Shown here: positions 24,518 to 32,301 of the stretch, piece after piece
Layout: the number at the start of each line of letters is the position of its first letter
Position numbering within the stretch: position 1 is the stretch's first letter
Assembly (NCBI GenBank): GCA_009840595.1
Contig: VXNK01000115.1
Span: forward strand, 426 to 38,263
DNA from: Rhodospirillaceae bacterium
Lineage (GTDB): Bacteria > Pseudomonadota > Alphaproteobacteria > Bin65
Direction of reading: 5' to 3'
Length of the DNA: 37,838 nt
Position numbers and translations under genes: made by a program
Notes under the pieces: model-generated
The model's database searches: none
What the model was told of the DNA's origin: nothing
The model's input: the letters and a program-made list of their open reading frames with translations, nothing else

Positions 24518-25567
24518 ATGACCGCACTTCCCGACCTGCCGCTCATCCCGACGACGCTCACCGGCAGCTATGTCCAGCCGGACTGGCTGGTCGACCGGGA
24601 GAAGCTGACCGGCCGGCCGCCGTCGCGCGCCCGCGGCGACGATATCTGGCGCATCGGGGGCGACGGGCTGGAAGAAGCCCAGGACGCCGCGACCCTGATG
24701 GCGATCCGCACCTTCGAAGAGGCCGGCCTCGACATCCTGACCGACGGCGAAATCCGGCGCGAGAGCTATTCCAACCGCTTCCACACCGCCCTCGACGGCA
24801 TCGACGTCGACAACCCGGCGATGGTGCCGGGGCGCTCGCCGGGCAAGACGATCCCGGTGCCGCGGATTACCGGGCCGCTCAGCCGCCGCCATCCGGTCGA
24901 GGCGCGGGACACCGAATTCCTGCGCCGCCACACCGGCCGGCCGATCAAGATGACCCTGCCCGGCCCGTTCACCCTGTCCCAGGTCTCGGTCGACGCGCAT
25001 TACGGCGACGAGGAGGCCGTCGTCATGGCGCTGGCGGAGATCGTGCGCGAGGAGGTGGCCGACCTGTTCGCCGCCGGCGCAGACATCGTCCAGCTCGACG
25101 AGCCCTGGATGCAGGCGCGGCCTGAGAAGGCCAAACGCCTCGCCGTGCCGGCGATCGACCATGCCCTGCGGGACGCCGCCGGTCCGACGATCGTCCATCT
25201 GTGTTTCGGCTATGCCTACACGGTCAAGGAGAAGCCGACCGGCTATTCCTTCCTGCCGGAGCTCGACGCCTGCGCCGCCGACCAGATCTCCATCGAGGCG
25301 GCCCAGCCGAAGCTCGACCTGTCGATCCTCGGGGCGCTGCCGTCCAAGCAGATCATGGTCGGCGTGATCGACCTCGCCGATCCGGCTGCCGAAACTGCCG
25401 AAACCGTGGCCGGCCGGCTGCGCCGCGCGCTCGACGTGCTGCCGCCCGAACGCATCGTCGCCGCGCCGGACTGCGGGATGAAATATCTCGACCCGGCGGT
25501 CGCCCGCGCCAAGCTCCAGGCCCTGGTCGACGGTGCCGCCATCGTGCGCCGGGAGCTGGGCGGCTGA
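24518..25567 (+). CDS. MetE C-terminal-like cobalamin-independent methyltransferase
   Basis: 349-residue TIM-barrel protein similar to the C-terminal half of methionine synthase MetE. Zinc ligands are readable: His227 and Cys229 in VHLCFGY, a glutamate in ISIEAAQ, and Cys319 in APDCGMKYL. Other landmarks are TTLTGSY at the start, LTDGEIRRESY and VQLDEPWMQ. Full MetE is about 750 residues, so this is a half-size (core-MetE) type that may use another methyl donor or thiol acceptor rather than making methionine. ATG 24518 has AAGGACAG upstream. It is the last intact plus-strand gene before the SDR remnant. Confidence 0.85.
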   Translation: MTALPDLPLIPTTLTGSYVQPDWLVDREKLTGRPPSRARGDDIWRIGGDGLEEAQDAATLMAIRTFEEAGLDILTDGEIRRESYSNRFHTALDGIDVDNPAMVPGRSPGKTIPVPRITGPLSRRHPVEARDTEFLRRHTGRPIKMTLPGPFTLSQVSVDAHYGDEEAVVMALAEIVREEVADLFAAGADIVQLDEPWMQARPEKAKRLAVPAIDHALRDAAGPTIVHLCFGYAYTVKEKPTGYSFLPELDACAADQISIEAAQPKLDLSILGALPSKQIMVGVIDLADPAAETAETVAGRLRRALDVLPPERIVAAPDCGMKYLDPAVARAKLQALVDGAAIVRRELGG

Positions 25568-25639
25568 GGCGGACCTCCCGCCTTCGCACCGGTCCCGGGG
25601 CCGTGGGGAGACAGGACGACCGGACCGAAGGGGGAGAGA

Positions 25640-25707
25640 CTGGATTTGGCAGGCCGGACGGGAAGGTCGCGGTCGTAACCGGTGCTATTCCTAACTGCCG
25701 GGATTGA
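25640..25707 (+). pseudogene. N-terminal remnant of a short-chain dehydrogenase gene
   Basis: After a strong GGGGGAG (25630-25636) the sequence reads GFGRPDGKVAVVTGA (codons 25642-25686), the opening glycine-motif strand of an SDR, then immediately becomes IPNCRD and stops at 25705-25707. The last part overlaps the end of the minus-strand GST gene. A neighbouring frame gives DLAGRTG just before, so a frameshift probably also exists. An SDR gene appears to have been truncated at the junction near 25687. Confidence 0.55.
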
Positions 25708-26530
25708 ACGCGTAGTCGAACCGCTCCCGGTATTCCGCCAGTTTCGCGCGGAACTCGGGCTCGGTTTGCCGGCCGGACGTGGCGTGCGGAGAATCCTCGG
25801 AGACGGCGCTGTAGGGGAAGTCGTCGAGCCGCTGCATGCTCGGCCGGCTCGCCATACGGTCCCACCAGGCCCGGGTCAGCGGATAGGGCTCCAGCCAGAA
25901 ATCGAGGAAGCGGACCATCTCCAGCACTTTAACGAAAGGTGCAAGATTGGTTTCCGCCAGCGTAAACCGGTCGCCCATCAGGTACGGCCGGCCGTCCGCA
26001 AGGGCGTGCTCCATCAGCTTGAAAACCATTTCAAACGAACCGATCGCGCGCATGACGTAGGGCGAGGAAACGCCTTCCCTGATGACCGACTGCTGGCGAT
26101 AAAGCCGATCGATGCTGGGAATGACTTTCCAGCGTTCCTCCATCTTCTCCCGCGGAACGGTCAGGCGGAATTTCGTAACGAAATTGACGACCGCCGTGGC
26201 TTCGAAGGCTCTCTCGTCAAACAGCTTGATCCACTCGTCCATGTAGTATCGTTCGACCGGATCGCTGGGCTTCAAAGGCGGGTCGGGCCGCAGATCGTCG
26301 ATATATTTGCAGATCAGGGAGGATTCGCGGATCGGCCGGCCGTTGTGGACAAGGGTCGGCACAACCCCCTGGGGATTGAGCTTGAGATATGCGGGCTGGA
26401 ACTGGTCCCGGTTCACCAGGATCATTTTGCGGGGGATCCAGTCCGTAATTCCCTTCTCCGCCAGGGTGACGACAACCCGATTGGAACAAATCGAGTCCGT
26501 TTCTTCGAGATAATACAGTTCAAGCGTCAT
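25691..26530 (-). CDS. Glutathione S-transferase-like protein
   Basis: 279 residues. The thioredoxin-like N-terminal domain has a Ser-Ile-Cys-Ser motif (Ser13, Cys15) at the catalytic position and VVPTLVHNGRPIRESSLICKYID, the glutathione-contacting loop with the ESS motif; the rest is the all-helical GST domain. The SIC motif recalls reductive dehalogenase PcpC, while the LNPQGVVPTL...ESSLICKYIDD stretch recalls beta-etherase LigF; both process aromatic substrates. ATG 26530 has GGAGG upstream. The frame stays open further upstream to 26938 but the ribosome site favours 26530. Composition is less GC-biased than neighbours and its 3' end abuts a broken SDR, so it probably arrived by recombination. 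Confidence 0.82.
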   Translation of the reverse strand: MTLELYYLEETDSICSNRVVVTLAEKGITDWIPRKMILVNRDQFQPAYLKLNPQGVVPTLVHNGRPIRESSLICKYIDDLRPDPPLKPSDPVERYYMDEWIKLFDERAFEATAVVNFVTKFRLTVPREKMEERWKVIPSIDRLYRQQSVIREGVSSPYVMRAIGSFEMVFKLMEHALADGRPYLMGDRFTLAETNLAPFVKVLEMVRFLDFWLEPYPLTRAWWDRMASRPSMQRLDDFPYSAVSEDSPHATSGRQTEPEFRAKLAEYRERFDYAFNPGS

Positions 26531-26936
26531 ACCGGCCTCCTGCCTCGCGTTTCTTTGCAAACAAGACTTGATGTTTTCAGCATGCTCTTTGGCGGGTCGG
26601 AGATGGCTTCGTTCCACAGTTCGTTCGGTGACGCCCAGGGCGGTGTCACCGTCATAGTCCAATAGCCCGATGCGAATGGAATTGCCGGCTTTCATGAGCT
26701 TGTCAACGGCGGAGGGATTGCGTCCCGCCGCAGCGGAGCAAAATGGTACCACCGGCACGGCAGTAGCCTGTCCGCGCAGTCCACAGGAACGCTGCTCGCG
26801 CGGCGATCTCCTGGCGATGTCCCCGCTTCGCGGCGGCACCGTGGCGGCGAAGATTTCTCCGGCAACCCGGAAATGATGGTACAACCGCGCTTGCGGTTCG
26901 CGGGCCGCCCGCGCCCAGCGCCCCTCGGGAGGCTGC
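26531..26936. other. 406-base region between divergent GST and BNR genes
   Basis: It holds the divergent promoters for the GST and the BNR operon; no clear -10/-35 pair or operator was found by eye. On the minus strand the GST frame stays open through it. A Met at 26695 starts MKAGNSIRIGLLDYDGDTAL, which looks vaguely like the first strands of a fumarylacetoacetase-type N-terminal domain. That could be a gene remnant fused in frame to the GST; the evidence is thin. Confidence 0.3.
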
Positions 26937-27920
26937 ATGAACGTTACCGCCTATGCCGCGTCGGTCGGCCATTCGGTCTGGTTCAGCCACGACCTGGGCG
27001 AGAGCTGGAACCGCGCCTTCACGCCGACCGGCGGCATCTACAACGAATCCCGCGCCTGGTGCGTCGCGACCCATCCGGCGCGGCCCGGCGACGTGCTGGC
27101 GGGTACGGACCTCGGCGTCTACCGCTGGACCGTGGCGGCCGACCGCTGGGAGCATCTGCCTTCGCCGATGGACGGGCTGCACATCCTGCAGATCGGCCAG
27201 TCGCCCCACGATCCCGACGTCATCTTCGCCGGCACCCGCCCGGCGCAGCTCTACCGCTCGGCCGACGGCGGGCGGACCTGGCGGCGCTGCGAGGTCGGCA
27301 ACAGCGTGGAATGCGAGTTCATCAACACGCCGCGGGTGACGTCGATCCATTTCGACCCGCGCGACCGCGACACGATCTGGGTCACCATCGAGATCGACGG
27401 CGTGTTCGTCAGCCGTGACGGCGGCGAAACCTGGGAGAAATGCATCGCGGGGCTGAAGAGCCCGGACACCCACAATCTCGTCTTCTTCGACGACGATGCG
27501 GGGAACGGCCGCACCATCCTGTGCTCGACCGAGGAAGGCCTGCACCGCAGCCGCGACGAGGGCCGGAGCTGGCAATTCGTCGAAGTGCCGGACGCCCCCT
27601 GGCCCTATTTCCGCTGCATCGCCAGGCGCACCGACGATTCCGGCGTCATGTTCCTTTCGGTCGGCGACAAGCCGTCGGGCGAACGGGGGATGCTGTTCCG
27701 CAGCCGCGACAGGGGCGAGACCTGGAAGGCCGTCGACCTGCCGGAGCCGCCCAACACGACGATCTGGTGGATCGCGACCAATCCGGCGGATCCGGACCTG
27801 ATCTTCTTCTGCACCATCTTCGGCCAGATCTTCCGTTCGACCGACGGCGGCGAGACCTGGCTCAAAATGCGCCGGGAACTGGGCGAGCTGCGCATGATCG
27901 CCTGGCAGCCGGCCGCCTGA
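26937..27920 (+). CDS. BNR/Asp-box beta-propeller protein
   Basis: 327 residues without a signal peptide, built from repeats with Asp-boxes such as SADGGRTW, SRDGGETW, SRDEGRSW, SRDRGETW and STDGGETW. The propeller is of the sortilin/sialidase-like, YCF48-related type. Such proteins are often annotated as exo-sialidases but the catalytic arginine triad and Tyr/Glu pair of sialidases are not apparent, so a structural or binding role is more likely. ATG 26937 follows GGGAGG. It heads a tight plus-strand run with an isochorismatase-like hydrolase (27-base gap), RidA and an unknown protein. Confidence 0.78.
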   Translation: MNVTAYAASVGHSVWFSHDLGESWNRAFTPTGGIYNESRAWCVATHPARPGDVLAGTDLGVYRWTVAADRWEHLPSPMDGLHILQIGQSPHDPDVIFAGTRPAQLYRSADGGRTWRRCEVGNSVECEFINTPRVTSIHFDPRDRDTIWVTIEIDGVFVSRDGGETWEKCIAGLKSPDTHNLVFFDDDAGNGRTILCSTEEGLHRSRDEGRSWQFVEVPDAPWPYFRCIARRTDDSGVMFLSVGDKPSGERGMLFRSRDRGETWKAVDLPEPPNTTIWWIATNPADPDLIFFCTIFGQIFRSTDGGETWLKMRRELGELRMIAWQPAA

Positions 27921-27947
27921 ATTCGACATATCCCGGGGAGGGGAGCC

Positions 27948-28649
27948 ATGCCGCACAATCTGGAAATGCCGCAATACGTCATCGACCGCATCATGGCCAA
28001 GCGCGGCAAGCTGGAGGTGTTCGACCGCTTCGATCCGGCGCGCACGGCCCTGGTCGTCATCGACATGCAGAATTTCTTCGTCGCCGAGGTCGAGACCGCG
28101 ATCAGCATCGTGCCCAACATCAACCGGCTGGCCGATGTCGTGCGCGAACGCGGCGGGGTCGTCGCCTGGGTCCTGCTGACCGTCGCCGGGGAAATGGGCG
28201 GGGAGAGCCAGTGGCCGATCTACCACGACTATTTCTTTACCGAGGCCAAGATGCACGCCCACAAGGACGGCCTGACCGAGGGCAGCGAGGGCCACGCGCT
28301 CTATCCCGACCTGGTCGTGAAGGACGGCGACATCGTCAGCCGCAAGAACCGGTTCAGCGCCTTCATCCAGGGCGCGTCGGACCTGGACGAACGGCTCCGG
28401 GCCCGCGGCATCGAGAACCTGCTGGTCTGCGGCACGGCAACCAACATGTGCTGCGAATCGAGCGCCCGCGACGCCATGATGATCGGCTACCGGGCGGTCA
28501 TGGTGCTCGACGGCAACGCGGCGCGCTTCGACGAGGACCATCTCGCCGGGCTGACCAGCTTCTGGCAGAGCTTCGGCGACGTGCGCACCACCGACGACGT
28601 GATCGACAACCTGCTGCACGCGCCGGCCGCAGCGCAGGCGGCGGAGTAG
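27948..28649 (+). CDS. Isochorismatase-like cysteine hydrolase
   Basis: 233 residues with the catalytic Asp39 (VVIDMQN), Lys133 (SRKNRF) and Cys168 (ATNMCCESS), matching the Asp-Lys-Cys triad of this superfamily. Members include N-carbamoylsarcosine amidase, nicotinamidase and RutB ureidoacrylate hydrolase. In the Rut pathway RutB works with the RidA-like RutC, the same pairing seen here with the next gene 24 bases downstream. Other Rut genes are missing, so an amidase for a carbamoyl or ureido compound is a better description. ATG 27948 follows GGGGAGGGGAG. Confidence 0.88.
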   Translation: MPHNLEMPQYVIDRIMAKRGKLEVFDRFDPARTALVVIDMQNFFVAEVETAISIVPNINRLADVVRERGGVVAWVLLTVAGEMGGESQWPIYHDYFFTEAKMHAHKDGLTEGSEGHALYPDLVVKDGDIVSRKNRFSAFIQGASDLDERLRARGIENLLVCGTATNMCCESSARDAMMIGYRAVMVLDGNAARFDEDHLAGLTSFWQSFGDVRTTDDVIDNLLHAPAAAQAAE

Positions 28650-28673
28650 CCGGCGGTTCGGGAGGGCGGCGGC

Positions 28674-29048
28674 ATGAGCGATATCCTGCGCATTCCGGGC
28701 AACGTGCCGAGCCGATGCTGGGGCTCGGCCTACAAGGGCTTCGTCTGGGCGCTCGGCATGTCCGACGATTTCTCCCTCGACTTCGAGGAACAGGCCAAGC
28801 GCGCCTTCGACGCCCTCGACCGCGGCCTCGCGGCGGCCGGCACGGACCGGACGCGCCTCATCACCGTGCAGGTCTATCTCTACGACATCGGCCGCAAGGG
28901 CGAATTCGACCGCTGGTGGGCCGACTGGATCGGCAACGAGCCGCAGCACTGGCCGATGCGCTCCTGCGTCCAGGTCACCTTCGCCGGCAACAACAAGATC
29001 GAGCTGCTCGCGGTCGCCGCCTGCCCGGATTCGGACGGCGACGGTTAG
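28674..29048 (+). CDS. RidA/YjgF/UK114-family protein
   Basis: 124 residues. Usual members hydrolyse reactive enamines/imines to ketones plus ammonia and form trimers with active sites between subunits. Conserved Arg96 in MRSCVQV and KIELLAVA near the end (Glu) match the active-site Arg/Glu positions. The N-terminal PGNVPSRCWGSAYKGFVWALG is a divergent version of the usual PYS-A-IK-G-VW-SGQ segment, placing it outside the RidA housekeeping subgroup. It follows the isochorismatase-like hydrolase in one operon, which suggests it removes an unstable imine or aminoacrylate made by that enzyme. Confidence 0.85.
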   Translation: MSDILRIPGNVPSRCWGSAYKGFVWALGMSDDFSLDFEEQAKRAFDALDRGLAAAGTDRTRLITVQVYLYDIGRKGEFDRWWADWIGNEPQHWPMRSCVQVTFAGNNKIELLAVAACPDSDGDG

Positions 29049-29058
29049 AGCCGGCCCC

Positions 29059-29634
29059 GTGTCGAGCCATTTCCTTTACCGGCCCCACGTCCGTTCGGGC
29101 GGCAAGGTCTATACCCCGGACCTGGTCATTGAGCTGGCCTGGGCGTCCTGTGGCGGGGGCAAGGCCGTCGCGATCCCGGTCGACCGGCTGACGACCGCCG
29201 CCGCGATCCAGCAGCCGGGCCGCGAGCCGCACGGCATCGCGGCCATCGCCCTGGTCGGCGCCGGCGACGGGCCGCTGCTCACCGTAGCCTCCCTGCACTC
29301 GGCCGGCTTCGATGCGCCGGCGCTCCTGGCCTGCGCCAAACCGATCAGCCGGCAGGCCTGGCGCCTCAGGGATGTCGTGCCGCATCTCGACCGCCTGGTC
29401 CTGCGCGGCTGGCACCTGACCGGCGGCCGGCGCCGGCCGGCAACGGAAGAGCCGGCGGGCCGCGCGGCGGGCCTGCACGCTTTCGACGACCTGCCGCCCG
29501 AACGCGTATTGATGTTCGCCGCACGGCAGACGGCGCAGCCGCACGGCAGAGCCGACGGTTTCGAAGCGGAACTGGAAGACCCGGTGCGCGGCGAGACCCT
29601 GAGCCTGAGATATTCGGCCGGGAAAATCGAATGA
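29059..29634 (+). CDS. Uncharacterised protein, last gene of the BNR operon
   Basis: 191 residues starting at GTG 29059, 10 bases after RidA, without an obvious ribosome site, so probably translationally coupled. The third codon positions are strongly G/C, as in real genes of this genome. I do not recognise a family. The sequence has no signal peptide or membrane segment. The readable parts are an N-terminal half with alternating hydrophobic strands (AVAIPVDRL, GIAAIALVGAG) and a basic middle (LTGGRRRPATEEP). The function is presumably linked to its operon partners. Confidence 0.5.
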   Translation: MSSHFLYRPHVRSGGKVYTPDLVIELAWASCGGGKAVAIPVDRLTTAAAIQQPGREPHGIAAIALVGAGDGPLLTVASLHSAGFDAPALLACAKPISRQAWRLRDVVPHLDRLVLRGWHLTGGRRRPATEEPAGRAAGLHAFDDLPPERVLMFAARQTAQPHGRADGFEAELEDPVRGETLSLRYSAGKIE

Positions 29635-29749
29635 CGGCGATCCGGCTTCCGTTCCGCCCCTTTGGCGGACAGCCCGGTTTCGTTCCGATCCGATATCCGG
29701 AATACAGAAGCAAATCCGAAGGAGACGGATCGCGTCGTCCGGACACGGC

Positions 29750-30661
29750 CTACCCTGAAGATGTCCCCGTGCGGTGGCGGAACAGGGCTCGGTCGCGGGT
29801 CAGGCCGAAGATGCTGGCGAAGACGATGCCGGTGCCGACCCAGACCCATATGTCGGGCCACTCGGCAAACAGGATCAACGCCGCGATCGCCGAGAAGGGC
29901 ATGCGCAGGAAATCGAACGGCCCGGAGAAGCTGGCGTCGGCCGCCGCGATGGCGCGCGCCAGGCCGTATTGCGCCCCTGTGCCGAGCACGGTGATCGCCG
30001 CGACCCAGGGCAGGTCGCTCCACTGCGGGACGTAGGAATTGTAGACGAAGGGTAGCGCGGCGACGGCGGCGATCATCAGGTTGGTCCAGCCGACGATCCG
30101 GCTCGCCGGCTCGGTGCGCGAAAGAAACTTGTTGATCGCCGAACTGCTGGCGAAGAGCACCGCCGAGGCCAGCGCGGTCAGCGCGGCGATCTGGATCGTC
30201 TCCGCCCCCGGCCTGAGGATCACGACGATGCCGGCGAAGCCCAGGCCGATCGCGACCCAGCGCACCGCCGACACTTTCTCGCCCAGAAACATCCCGGCCA
30301 TCAGGGCGAGGAAGATCGGCGTCGTCCCGCTGAGCACGGTTGCTTCGGCCATCGGCATCCAGGTCAGGGCGAAGTAGAAGCAGGTCTGGGCGGTGAAGAT
30401 GAACACGCCGCGCAGGATGAACCAGGGCATCGCCTTGCGCAGGGGCCCGCCGTGCCCCATCCGGCCGGCGCGCCGGATCAACGGCATCATCACGGCGACG
30501 GACAGCAGCCCGCGGTAGAAGGACAGGTCGGAGATCGGCACCCGGCCTTCCAGCATGCGCACGCAGATCGCCACGCCGGTCCACAGCGTGACCGCGAGTA
30601 TCATCCACAGGGCGGCTTGCAGGCGCCGCTCGGGCGCACTTGCCGGGCGAGGCTCAGCCAC
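29750..30661 (-). CDS. EamA/DMT-family transporter
   Basis: 303 residues with about ten transmembrane helices in two EamA repeats. First-repeat motif is LSFYRGLLSVAVMMPL; second-repeat motif is SSAINKFLSRTEPASRIVGWTNLM. These permeases export metabolites or import solutes (drug/metabolite transporter superfamily). The start is GTG 30661, 12 bases after the VOC stop; an internal Met at residue 20 is also possible. It is the last gene of the minus-strand acyl-CoA dehydrogenase operon and probably moves the pathway substrate or product. Confidence 0.87.
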   Translation of the reverse strand: MAEPRPASAPERRLQAALWMILAVTLWTGVAICVRMLEGRVPISDLSFYRGLLSVAVMMPLIRRAGRMGHGGPLRKAMPWFILRGVFIFTAQTCFYFALTWMPMAEATVLSGTTPIFLALMAGMFLGEKVSAVRWVAIGLGFAGIVVILRPGAETIQIAALTALASAVLFASSSAINKFLSRTEPASRIVGWTNLMIAAVAALPFVYNSYVPQWSDLPWVAAITVLGTGAQYGLARAIAAADASFSGPFDFLRMPFSAIAALILFAEWPDIWVWVGTGIVFASIFGLTRDRALFRHRTGTSSG

Positions 30662-30673
30662 GGCGGGGAGCGG

Positions 30674-31090
30674 TCAGGTCGAAGGGCCTTTCAGCTCGAC
30701 CGTGTTGCCCTCCGGGTCCGTGAGATAGATCGACGGCCCGTAGCCGGTCGCGCCGTAGCGGACCGCCGCCGCCTCCACGTCGCAGCCGCGCGCCTCCAGT
30801 GCACTGCGGATCGCCGCCTCATCCCACGGATCGACCAGCAGGCAGAAATGGTCCTGGTTGTGGCCCTCCGGCCCCGGCACCGGCCCCTTCTGCCGGCCGA
30901 TCGGCCCGTCGACGGGCGCGAAGTCGATCAGCGCATCCCCGGCGCGCATCTGCCAGAGGCCGATATCCTCCTGGACCTTCTCGAGCGTGCAGCCGAGCAC
31001 GTCTCCGTAATAACGGAGCATGACGTCGATATCCCGGACGCGCAGGACGATATGATCCAGCCCCTTGATCGGTATCGGATTTTCGGCCAT
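30674..31090 (-). CDS. VOC-superfamily protein (glyoxalase/dioxygenase-like)
   Basis: 138 residues with one glyoxalase fold: LDHIVLRVRDIDVMLRYYGDVLG, then HNQDHFCLLV and IYLTDPEGNTVELKG. Metal ligands would be His in LDH, His in QDHFC and Glu in NTVELK. Single-domain VOC proteins of this type include lyases, isomerases and epimerases acting on CoA thioesters (such as methylmalonyl-CoA epimerase relatives). ATG 31090 is chosen as the family start. It lies 13 bases after the acyl-CoA dehydrogenase gene in the same operon. Confidence 0.83.
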   Translation of the reverse strand: MAENPIPIKGLDHIVLRVRDIDVMLRYYGDVLGCTLEKVQEDIGLWQMRAGDALIDFAPVDGPIGRQKGPVPGPEGHNQDHFCLLVDPWDEAAIRSALEARGCDVEAAAVRYGATGYGPSIYLTDPEGNTVELKGPST

Positions 31091-31103
31091 CCGGCGCGCC
31101 CTT

Positions 31104-32240
31104 TCAGCCGGTCCTGCCGCCGGAGAGGTCGGCAAAGCGGTCGAGATGGTGGTCGGCGTCGCCGAACAGGCTGCCGATCATGGTGATGCGCTTGAAGAAG
31201 GAACTGATCGGCATTTCCCTTGTCATGCCCATGCCGCCGTGCATCTGGATCGCCTCCTGGCCAACCAGTTTACCCTTTTCGCTCGCATAAGCCTTGGCCG
31301 CCGAGGCTGCGCGGGACGCCGCCGGCCCGTCGCCCGCCGCGGCGCGCACGGCCGCCATATAGGCCATGGACTGGGTCTGCTCCTTGTGGATGAACATCTC
31401 GGCCATACGGTGCTGCAAAACCTGGAAGGACGACAGCGGCACGCCGAACTGCTTGCGCGTCCCGATATATTCGCGGGTCTGGCTCACCAGCGCCTGCATC
31501 ACGCCGGCGGCCTCGCAGCACACCACCGCCGTGGCGACGTCAATCGCCGGTTCGATGAGCGCCATGCCGTCGTCGACCTCGCCGAGCACGGTGTCGCCGC
31601 CCGCCCTCACGCTGGAAAGCGTCACTTCGGCGGCCCGGCCGTCGTCCATCGTCCGGTAGGGCCGCAGGGCGATGCCGTCTGCGCCGGCAGGCAGGAGGAA
31701 CAGGGTGATGCCGCGCGATTCGGTTTGCCCCCCTGCGGTGCGCGCCGGCACGATCAGCCGGTCAGCGGACGGCGCGTTGAAAACGACGGCCTTCTGCCCG
31801 GTCAGCACATAGTCGCCGCCGCTGCGCTCCGCCTTCGTCGCCACATCGTGGAGGGCATAGCGCGCCTGCGGTTCGGCGAAGCCGGTGGCAAGCTGAAGGT
31901 TGCCGGCGATCAGCTCTTCCAGCAGGTCGTTTCGCCCGGCCCGCGCCAGCAGTCCGCCGCCGAGCACGACCGTCCAGAGATAGGGCTCGACCGCCAGCCC
32001 CTTGCCCAGGCCCTCCGCGATCAGCCCGGCCTCGACCGGCCCGCCGCCATAGCCGCCCGCGGCTTCGTCGAACGGCACGCCCAGCCAGCCCAGTTCTGCG
32101 AACCTCGCCCAGTTCTCCGCACTCCAGCCCGTTTCGCTTTCGGCCAGCCGGGTGCGGACGTCGAAGCCGTAGTCGCGCTCGACGAAGCGGTCGACGCTTT
32201 CCTGGAGCAGCTTCTGTTCGTCGGTCAGGGCAAAAGGCAT
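31104..32240 (-). CDS. Acyl-CoA dehydrogenase-like subunit
   Basis: 378 residues. ACAD fold marked by ALTDEQKLLQESVDRFVERDY, AEPQARYAL, and QMHGGMGMTREMPIS near the C-terminus. The final segment lacks the YEGTS motif that carries the usual catalytic Glu, so it may act as the partner subunit of a heteromeric enzyme or use another base. ATG 32240 gives the proper N-terminus. Its stop is 13 bases before the VOC gene start. It is the second gene in the operon, 61 bases after the larger ACAD, and the two together resemble the paired FadE subunits seen in steroid side-chain degradation. Confidence 0.86.
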   Translation of the reverse strand: MPFALTDEQKLLQESVDRFVERDYGFDVRTRLAESETGWSAENWARFAELGWLGVPFDEAAGGYGGGPVEAGLIAEGLGKGLAVEPYLWTVVLGGGLLARAGRNDLLEELIAGNLQLATGFAEPQARYALHDVATKAERSGGDYVLTGQKAVVFNAPSADRLIVPARTAGGQTESRGITLFLLPAGADGIALRPYRTMDDGRAAEVTLSSVRAGGDTVLGEVDDGMALIEPAIDVATAVVCCEAAGVMQALVSQTREYIGTRKQFGVPLSSFQVLQHRMAEMFIHKEQTQSMAYMAAVRAAAGDGPAASRAASAAKAYASEKGKLVGQEAIQMHGGMGMTREMPISSFFKRITMIGSLFGDADHHLDRFADLSGGRTG

Positions 32241-32301
32241 GAAAGCATCCCGTCGGCAAAATCGAGCAGCGGCGTCACGGATCCGCCGGGATCCGGCGCG
32301 C

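Noticed and set aside
15523..26530. Chlorophenol degradation (PcpB-like hydroxylase plus PcpC-like GST)
   Set aside because: The two genes are over 8 kb apart, on opposite strands, and the ring-cleavage PcpA and reductase PcpD are missing; the SIC motif alone is not enough.
29109..30608. A 499-residue minus-strand frame across the EamA and unknown genes
   Set aside because: It is a frame-shifted shadow of the EamA transporter and contains no coherent protein family pattern.
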